A stretch of 64,000 bases of DNA. It comes from G963676655 sp963676655 (GTDB lineage Bacteria > Verrucomicrobiota > Lentisphaeria > Victivallales > Victivallaceae). Positions within the stretch are counted from its first letter, which is position 1. Each line of letters opens with the position of its first letter. Position numbers and translations under genes: made by a program. The notes under the pieces are model-generated. The model was not told the DNA's origin. It did not search any database and was given only the letters and a program-made list of their open reading frames with translations. Below are positions 28,714 to 35,273 of this stretch, one piece after another. The DNA is taken from contig CAXXKX010000002.1 in NCBI GenBank assembly GCA_963676655.2, forward strand, positions 558,001 through 622,000. Reading direction: 5' to 3'.

Positions 28714-30696
28714 ATGAGAAAAACATTTTCAACCATACTCGCCGTCCTGGGCGGCATATTGATATCCAACGCGGCGGTGACACTCAAAGAGAAAAAAATC
28801 GGCGGGAAAACGGCATTCGACGTTTCAACCTCAAGGTTCAACCTGACAATTTCACCCGCACGCGGCGGCGCCATAACGGCCTTTGAAGACAAACTGGATA
28901 AAAAACAACTGATAATTCAAAAACACTTCAACGGTTTGTTTGTCGACCACTTTCAATGCCAGCCATGGCCGGGTGAAGCGATGGAGACACCGTACTCATA
29001 CAAGGTACTGAAAAATACGCCGCAGGAAGCCATAATTGAATTATCATATACTTTCGTTGGCAAATACCGGGGAAACACTTATCCGCAGATAGCCGGAGTC
29101 AAACTTGTCAAACAGTATATAATCAGGGCCGGACACCCCGGAGTAATCTGCAAGGTAACGATCAACGCAACAGAAAATAAATCGATGGTTTACGGTTACT
29201 GGCAGCAAAACATCTTCCAGGCCGGCGGATCTTATGATGAATCATTGGACTTCTCGTTCAGGCCGACGGTAAGAGGGGTAATCAAGAGTGCCCATGAACA
29301 AACCGGAGCCCTGGGCGGCGGCGATGAATTCATCAAAGATTTCAATGACTCCTGGTCCGCGAAGATCGATTACAATACAAAATCCGGCTTGGTCTTTATG
29401 TCGGATTACAACGAACTTAAAACACTCTATGACAGTGTCGGCAACGCCACCTTGGAAATGATGTACAGGACAACCTTCCTGCCGCCGGGATCGAGCCAGA
29501 CATACACGACTTACATGGTCCCGCTTTTCGGAGTTGAAAATGTCATGTCGGCCAATGAAAATATTATTATTTCCGGCAAAACCAAAGGAAGTAACGGGAA
29601 CGGCAACATCACTCTTTCCGCCCTCCGGTCCTACCGCAACCTGAAAAAGCCGGTAACAGTCGAGATAAAAGCTTTCAGTGTTGAACAACCTGAAAAAATC
29701 GTCAATGTCGGTTCCGTTACTTTCAAGAGTCTTTCAGATCACCCGCAGGCTAAGAGTATTAAATTCAAAGATGTCGGCAAGGACCCACTGGTGTTCCAAT
29801 ATAAAATCAAGTATCAGGATAAGGCCGTGGCGTCAAATGATTTCGAGTCATTCCACGTCGGCACGTATAAATGGGGCCGGAATATCAAAACTGATATGAG
29901 TACCCCTATCTACATCGGCAAATCCCGCCCCAAAAAAATTAAACTGCGCAAACCGGCTAATCTGGTATTGCGGAACAAGCCGCAGAATCAGGTTTGGTTC
30001 ATCGACGGACTGTTGGACGACAAGTACAACATTCCCGGCGCGATGCGGCATGCGGAACTGGTCCGGTTTGCCGCTCTGCGGGATGTCTCCTATGTCAAAT
30101 ATGAGGTTGCATTCGGATACAGTCTTTCCAGTTTCCCTTACGATTATGAAAAATTGTTAAGCTATGACCTGATCGTCTTCGGTGGAATGTCGGCCGATGG
30201 GCTTGGGCTGATCGGCAATGAAATGCTTGGCGACTATATGAAGGCCGGCGGCAATGTGATTGTCCTTGGCGGTCCTTCCGCGTATGGTTTTTCCGGTATG
30301 GAAAAAACTGAAATGGCAAAATCATGGCCGGTCGAATTTTCCAATAAACCGTTTGACTTTATCGATACCAAAGGAGCAGCCATTACCCCTGTCTGTAAAG
30401 ATCCGATTCTGGATAATGATGTTCCGTGGAATGAAAAGATCGCGGTGCGATACCTGCACAAAGTAAAAGTAAAACCAGGCGCTAAAGTTCTGGCAAAGGC
30501 TGGGGCACACCCGTTCATCGTCTCCTGGACGACCGGACCGCGCAAATCACGGGTCGTCTGTATCCTTGGAGCCCCGATGGGTAACATCGACAAAAGCAAA
30601 GGAGTTCCGTTCTGGCAATGGAAATTCTGGCCGTATCTCGTCAGGAATATGATCTGGTGGACCTGTAAGCAGGATTACCAGATCGGCAGCCAGTAA
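28714..30696 (+). CDS. Exported protein: epimerase-like beta-sandwich plus GATase1-like C-terminal domain
   Basis: 660 residues with a signal peptide (MRKTFSTILAVLGGILISNAA). The N-terminal part (FNLTISPARGGAITAFEDKLDKKQLI) resembles the galactose-mutarotase-like fold. The C-terminal 230 residues (DYEKLLSYDLIVFGGMSADGLG ... LGDYMKAGGNVIVLGGPSAYG) resemble the class I glutamine amidotransferase-like fold that occurs in many secreted glycan proteins without amidotransferase activity; no Cys nucleophile is visible. The start is the ATG at 28714, 7 nt after GAGGAG; the in-frame TTG at 28684 lies in the end of the previous gene. Second gene of the operon. Function unknown. Confidence 0.65.
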   Translation: MRKTFSTILAVLGGILISNAAVTLKEKKIGGKTAFDVSTSRFNLTISPARGGAITAFEDKLDKKQLIIQKHFNGLFVDHFQCQPWPGEAMETPYSYKVLKNTPQEAIIELSYTFVGKYRGNTYPQIAGVKLVKQYIIRAGHPGVICKVTINATENKSMVYGYWQQNIFQAGGSYDESLDFSFRPTVRGVIKSAHEQTGALGGGDEFIKDFNDSWSAKIDYNTKSGLVFMSDYNELKTLYDSVGNATLEMMYRTTFLPPGSSQTYTTYMVPLFGVENVMSANENIIISGKTKGSNGNGNITLSALRSYRNLKKPVTVEIKAFSVEQPEKIVNVGSVTFKSLSDHPQAKSIKFKDVGKDPLVFQYKIKYQDKAVASNDFESFHVGTYKWGRNIKTDMSTPIYIGKSRPKKIKLRKPANLVLRNKPQNQVWFIDGLLDDKYNIPGAMRHAELVRFAALRDVSYVKYEVAFGYSLSSFPYDYEKLLSYDLIVFGGMSADGLGLIGNEMLGDYMKAGGNVIVLGGPSAYGFSGMEKTEMAKSWPVEFSNKPFDFIDTKGAAITPVCKDPILDNDVPWNEKIAVRYLHKVKVKPGAKVLAKAGAHPFIVSWTTGPRKSRVVCILGAPMGNIDKSKGVPFWQWKFWPYLVRNMIWWTCKQDYQIGSQ

Positions 30697-30730
30697 ACTG
30701 GTTAAAACTCACCCGGAAGAAAAAAGTATT

Positions 30731-32515
30731 ATGAGTATGTTTAAAAAAATATTATGCCTGCTGATTATTGCTTGTGCTGTCGGCATCTATGCCGAAAATG
30801 TCAATTTTCTCGGTAATAATATCTTTGACAAAATTAAGCTTTCAGCCTGGGACAAATCAGGACAGGGGACTGTTTCAATAGTCCCCAACCTGTTTTCCGG
30901 AAACAGTGGTTTGTGGCTCAAAGGAATCAAGACAAAACAGCACATAAGCGTAACCTCACCGCTGATACCGGTCAAAGACGGTTACTATTTGTTCTCACTG
31001 GTCTATAAGTCAAAAAATTTCGGTGAAAAGGGTTATTCCGGAGTTGGCGCGTATCCGCAAATATTCTGGTATGATTCTCAAAAGCGTTTTACTCAGCATA
31101 AGGAAAATCTCTGGCGTTTTTCCTATCATGATAAGGACTGGACCTATGATGACGGTATTTTGCGTACTCCGCCCGGGGGCGGCTATATTAAAATCGTGAT
31201 TAATTTGTTCAATAATTCGCCTCACAATGGAGGAAAGACCCTGAATCCTGAGCTTTGGTTGTCCAGCTTTCAGATGCGACGGTATACTCCGCCGCCAACT
31301 CCGAAAGCGGCTTTGGGTAAAGCGGCATTGATGGTTGACGGCGGGATTGACGCGAACCCTTTCAAAAGTTACTTTTTTGCGAGGCAGGATATGCGCGGAG
31401 GAAATGCTTTCAGCAAGATCATAATCGATAAAGATGCCGAACGCAGCTCGGCCCTGACCATGCCGGCTGTAGGAAAAAAAGGACTGGCCGGTCACAGTAA
31501 CTATGAGCATGATTGGGAATTCGGCCTTTATCGTCTGCAACTCAGGGTGAAACGGGCTCCCGGCAATGCCAAAATCAAGCTTGGACTTGTTGATATTCTG
31601 TCAGAACATGATGCCGGAAGGGTGACTTTGAATCTGACCACTGATAATGTCAAGCCGGCAAATCAATATGTTGTCCTTGAACGCGATTTTATTGTCCGCG
31701 GTCCCGGATACAATGCGATCCGTATTCTTTCCGAGGGCAAGCTGCCATGGACCGCCGACTGGTGCAGGATCATCCCGCTGAAAAATCTTTCCGACCAGGA
31801 ATTTGAATCAATTTATCCGGGAATGACCGGTAGTGTTTCTAAAACTTTGAAGCCGACATGGAACTATCATTTTAAAACAATGGTCTTCTGCGGTCTTGGC
31901 TATGAAAAATGGCGATACCTGGAGGCTGTAAAAATGTCTTCAATGCAATATGAAGTTAAAACCATCTGGATCAAGGGGGTTACACCATATTTTATTAACC
32001 TGCCGGAAAATCCGGCTGAAATCTTTAAATATGATGTCATTACCTTGTTGAATGTGGACATCAGTAAATTTTCGATGAAATGGCGCAAATACCTGTACGA
32101 GTATGTCAAGCGCGGCGGCATAATGTTTGTCACCGGGGGGAACATGTCCTTTGAACGCTGCGGCTGGGCCGGCTCGACAATTGAACCGTTATTGCCGTTT
32201 AAGCTTGCCAAATCCGTCAAATCTGGAATTATCTATGCCAGGGATGGTCTGAGAGTCGGTCCGGCGGACAGTAAGCTTGGATACGCAACGTTCCTGCACC
32301 GGGTTGAGTTGAAACCGTCAGCCGTCAGAATATTGGATGCGGAAGATTCCCCGTTTGCCGTCTTCATGAAGTACGGCAAAGGCAAAGTGCTGTTCATTGC
32401 TGGCTGGGCCTGCGGCACAATTGAAGATGATCCGGAACGTAAAATGTTCTTTAATACCAAACAGTGGCCTTATTTTATGCGTGAAACAATAATTAAACTT
32501 TGGAAAAACCAATAG
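30731..32515 (+). CDS. Exported glycan-binding-like protein with GATase1-like C-terminal domain
   Basis: 594 residues with a signal peptide (FKKILCLLIIACAVGIYA). Residues 1-370 are paralogous to the whole 18518 product. The remaining 220 residues (FKYDVITLLNVDISKFSMKWRKYLYEYVKRGGIMFVTGGNMSFERCGW ... GKGKVLFIAGWACG) match the C-terminal layout of the preceding gene's product. It is therefore a fusion of a two-sandwich module with a GATase1-like domain. A second Met at codon 3 is an alternative start. Last gene of the operon, with a strong terminator 62 bp after the stop. Function unknown. Confidence 0.68.
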   Translation: MSMFKKILCLLIIACAVGIYAENVNFLGNNIFDKIKLSAWDKSGQGTVSIVPNLFSGNSGLWLKGIKTKQHISVTSPLIPVKDGYYLFSLVYKSKNFGEKGYSGVGAYPQIFWYDSQKRFTQHKENLWRFSYHDKDWTYDDGILRTPPGGGYIKIVINLFNNSPHNGGKTLNPELWLSSFQMRRYTPPPTPKAALGKAALMVDGGIDANPFKSYFFARQDMRGGNAFSKIIIDKDAERSSALTMPAVGKKGLAGHSNYEHDWEFGLYRLQLRVKRAPGNAKIKLGLVDILSEHDAGRVTLNLTTDNVKPANQYVVLERDFIVRGPGYNAIRILSEGKLPWTADWCRIIPLKNLSDQEFESIYPGMTGSVSKTLKPTWNYHFKTMVFCGLGYEKWRYLEAVKMSSMQYEVKTIWIKGVTPYFINLPENPAEIFKYDVITLLNVDISKFSMKWRKYLYEYVKRGGIMFVTGGNMSFERCGWAGSTIEPLLPFKLAKSVKSGIIYARDGLRVGPADSKLGYATFLHRVELKPSAVRILDAEDSPFAVFMKYGKGKVLFIAGWACGTIEDDPERKMFFNTKQWPYFMRETIIKLWKNQ

Positions 32516-32576
32516 AATCATGGCTGATATGATTCGATCCGTTTTGCTTTTGACACGTTAATAACTATTATACACA

Positions 32577-32601
32577 ATGAGAAGGCAAGTTGCCTTCTCA
32601 T
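32577..32601. terminator. Terminator hairpin between convergent units
   Basis: Perfect 12-bp arms ATGAGAAGGCAA and complement around a single G, between the three-gene operon (+) and the UroD-like gene (-). Confidence 0.75.
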
Positions 32602-32627
32602 CATATGCTTAATATAAGTTTTTAATT

Positions 32628-33632
32628 TTATTGGCTGATTTCATTCCAGGTTTTGAAGACGGTATCAATCCGGTCGGGGGTGGCTCCGGGGCCAAATTCA
32701 CACTGGGCGAACACGCCGCCATTGTCATAGAGTTTGGCGTATACTTCTTTGACCGCATCGGCGATATCATCAAGCGATCCTTCGATCAGAAGATGCTGGC
32801 GGTCTATTTCCCCCCAGAATGTGATCTGGCCCTTGAATTGCGCCAGATTATCAATCCCCATACAGAATATCTGGGAGTTTACCGCGTCTATTCCAATCTC
32901 GATCAGATCGGGATAGATATCCAGAATATAACCGTCAGAATGCATGAATATTTTTTTACCGTTTGCGTGGGCCAGATCGGCATAATCTTTATAGAACGGC
33001 TTGAATATTTTCCGCCATTGTTTCGGGGCGATCAATAGAGACTTCTGGCTGCCCCAGTCGTCCATAAAGAACATCCCGTCAACATCCGTTTTGGCCCATA
33101 AGTTCAACTCTTCAAGGAAGTATTCATGCAGTTTCTGAGCAAAATCAAGCATCCCCTTGTCCTCAAGTGCAATATCAATGAAAAGCTCCTCTGTTCCGCG
33201 GATAAACTGGAGCCGCTCGAAGGGACGCGGCACACACCCGCTTAGCAGAAATTTATCCGATTCACTGCAATATTGATTGATCTTTTCAATGTTGATAGTC
33301 AGGTCTTCCCGTGGGAAAATAACCTTACTGGTGTCGCTCCAGTCTTTAACGATCGGATTCTTTACCTCGCCATGCACCCCGGCATTAATATTTTCAAAAA
33401 CACAACCCCACTTATCAGTATAGGAGCCAATACGATGGGGATCTCCGGTTTGTTTAGCCGTTTCCGCACAAAAACCCGGAACTCCGTCAATATCCGGCGG
33501 ATATTTTTCACATAAGGCCTTCATTTCTTCAGGAAAATTCATTTTCGCAATTGGCAAAGACCATAATTGGCGCGGCACCCGGCCGGAATGTTTAAACTCC
33601 AATGTATTCAGTACCAGTTCTCTTGAGTTCAT
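32628..33632 (-). CDS. Uroporphyrinogen decarboxylase-superfamily protein
   Basis: 334 residues, compact UroD barrel: MNSRELVLNTLEFKHSGRVPRQLW at the start, DVDGMFFMDDWGSQKSLLIAPKQWRKIFKPFYKDYADLAHANGKKIFMHSDGYI in the middle and DAVNSQIFCMGIDNLAQFKGQITFWGEID near the end. HSDGY sits where true methyltransferases carry their zinc motif. It is a single-gene unit with CGGAG before the ATG and a weak member of the TGG-N15-CCA set upstream. It is the fifth UroD-like gene in the window; substrate unknown. Confidence 0.8.
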   Translation of the reverse strand: MNSRELVLNTLEFKHSGRVPRQLWSLPIAKMNFPEEMKALCEKYPPDIDGVPGFCAETAKQTGDPHRIGSYTDKWGCVFENINAGVHGEVKNPIVKDWSDTSKVIFPREDLTINIEKINQYCSESDKFLLSGCVPRPFERLQFIRGTEELFIDIALEDKGMLDFAQKLHEYFLEELNLWAKTDVDGMFFMDDWGSQKSLLIAPKQWRKIFKPFYKDYADLAHANGKKIFMHSDGYILDIYPDLIEIGIDAVNSQIFCMGIDNLAQFKGQITFWGEIDRQHLLIEGSLDDIADAVKEVYAKLYDNGGVFAQCEFGPGATPDRIDTVFKTWNEISQ

Positions 33633-33665
33633 AATTATCTCCGTTTTTGATATTTTAGTTTCAAA

Positions 33666-33706
33666 TGGTATTGTAATATAATTCCAGTATGCTATTTTAC
33701 GTCTAA
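33666..33706 (-). promoter_or_regulatory. Weaker TGG-N15-CCA element before a UroD-like gene
   Basis: On the minus strand the element (33666-33686) starts TGGAATTATA and ends ACAATACCA, the same 21-bp span as the others. Its -10 would be AATTAT, and the expected -35 position (33701-33706) reads TTAGAC, a poor match. A diverged site. Confidence 0.45.
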
Positions 33707-33840
33707 ATACGTATCTGTCACGATTACATACAATTTAATTTGTTTGAGAGTTCTAAGATTTATATAATTGAAAACTTTTTTAATCTCATGTGTAATCGTT
33801 CAGTCGATTTTAAAAAAATCTGCGTAGCAGTTATACCGCA

Positions 33841-34001
33841 CTGCGTCGTACGCAGGCGTGGTCCAGCGACGGACCGCTGGTCTCAGAAGGCGAAAGTAAG
33901 TTGGCGAACAAAGTTCGCTGCAGTAACATCATTTTGCCCGTAGCGATGTTTTTGATTTCAAGCGCGTAGCTGCTTTAATCAAAGACGTTGAGCGAAGGGC
34001 A
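33841..34001. other. Stem-rich sequence, possible structured RNA or decayed repeat
   Basis: G+C-rich stretch in the 444-bp gap before the AraC gene. Stems: CTGCG/CGCAG (33841-33855), CCAGCG/CGCTGG (33863-33880), GCGAAC/GTTCGC (33904-33918), and a nested set TGCCC/GGGCA (33935-34001), TTTGATT/AATCAAA (33951-33983) and AAGC/GCTT (33960-33975). No known class recognised. Confidence 0.4.
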
Positions 34002-34076
34002 TGAGTTGCCGGCCAACCGAGTGACCGATTACTCTCGTGTTCTATCCAAATCTATTGTGTGAAAAAGGAAAATACC

Positions 34077-34952
34077 ATGCGGATAACCGGTTCTCTAAAT
34101 GAAGCAGTCATGATCGACCAGTTCGACCCGGCCGAAACTGACGTTATGCATATCGGAATTGCCCATTTCAAACATGCCAGGCCGCCATTGTCTCCTCATA
34201 CTCATGAAGGAGCGGTCGAATTCGTGTGCGTGGAAACCGGAACCGTTCATTACTGTGTCGGCAATGAGGAATACCAGCTTAATGGAGGTCAGGTCTTCGT
34301 ATCTTTTCCGGATGAGGTGCATGGAACCGGACGCTGGCCTTTTGAACGCAATTCCTACGGCTGGATAGCTCTGAGACTAGACGGACCGGAAGACCGTTTT
34401 ATGGGATTGACATTGCCATCCGCGATAAAAGCAAGAGAACGGCTGCGCAGCCTCGACCGCCGGGTATTCAACGGCTCGCCCATAATGATGCGCATGTTGG
34501 AACGCGCGGTCAAATCATGTTTGAATCCTCACGAATACTCATCATTGATCCTGCACAGCTCGGTTATGGAATTCATTACCCGTTTACTGGAAAATTTCGA
34601 TCACGGCGAACATGAAATATTGTCTCTGGAAATTAATATGGCAAAGCAATATATGGAAAACAACCTAACCACATATTTTCCACTGGATGATGTTGCCGAC
34701 GCCTGCGGTCTGTCTCTGCCGACATTAAAACGACGTTTCAAAAAGGAAACCGGAGTCCCACCCTACGAATACATGATGCGACTGAAAGTATTGCACGCAG
34801 CCGAACTGCTGAAAAATTCAAGGGCGGATATCACAACCATCGCCTATGATTTGGGATTTTCCTCAAGCCAGCATTTTGCCACCGCCTTTAAAAAGTGGAT
34901 GAGCAAAAGTCCCCGGCAATACCGTAACGAGCAAGCCAAACGGTTGGTCTAA
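34077..34952 (+). CDS. AraC-family transcriptional regulator
   Basis: 291 residues. The N-terminal cupin-like sensor (PPLSPHTHEGAVEFVCVETGTVHYCVGNEEYQLNGGQVFVSFPDEVHG) carries the His-rich metal/sugar pocket of AraC ligand domains. The C-terminal part has two helix-turn-helices (FPLDDVADACGLSLPTLKRRFKKETGVPPYEYM; ITTIAYDLGFSSSQHFATAFKKWMSKSPRQYR). The ATG at 34077, 6 nt after AAAAAGGAA, is preferred to the GTG at 34059. It may control the minus-strand glycosidase genes that start at 37964 and 40048. Confidence 0.9.
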   Translation: MRITGSLNEAVMIDQFDPAETDVMHIGIAHFKHARPPLSPHTHEGAVEFVCVETGTVHYCVGNEEYQLNGGQVFVSFPDEVHGTGRWPFERNSYGWIALRLDGPEDRFMGLTLPSAIKARERLRSLDRRVFNGSPIMMRMLERAVKSCLNPHEYSSLILHSSVMEFITRLLENFDHGEHEILSLEINMAKQYMENNLTTYFPLDDVADACGLSLPTLKRRFKKETGVPPYEYMMRLKVLHAAELLKNSRADITTIAYDLGFSSSQHFATAFKKWMSKSPRQYRNEQAKRLV

Positions 34953-35059
34953 GTGCTATCTTTTTCATTTCGAACTCATTCGTGCTATTGTTATCAAGAT
35001 TAAGTGCCTTATTTTTAAGTTGTTATAATTTTTTAATAAATCAAGTAATACTATTTTCT

Positions 35060-35224
35060 GCTGCAATCCAGCGGACAAAGGTTGAGGACTTTGACGGTCC
35101 GGCTTTTGGGGAGGTCGCGGGAGCATCGACGGAGCCGTTACTGATTCACCACGCTTATACCGCCGGCGGGGTATTTGTCGATCATACTGCGGAGCAGGTG
35201 GTGGTTCTGGAAGATATTTCCGTA
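35060..35224 (+). pseudogene. 165-bp fragment copied from a beta-helix lipoprotein gene
   Basis: Bases 35060-35224 match 5057-5221, inside the 3457-5766 gene, with roughly 90% identity by eye and no gap. The translation (AAIQRT.. EDFD.PAF.. EVAGASTEPLLIHHAY...) keeps the frame of the parent. Both ends stop abruptly and the flanking DNA is unrelated. It is a remnant of a lost paralogue or of a copying event. The rest of the 34953-35273 gap shows no feature. Confidence 0.85.
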
Positions 35225-35273
35225 ACATCTTCAGAAAGAAACCTCGTATTTCCTTACTATATGTTCTTTCTTT

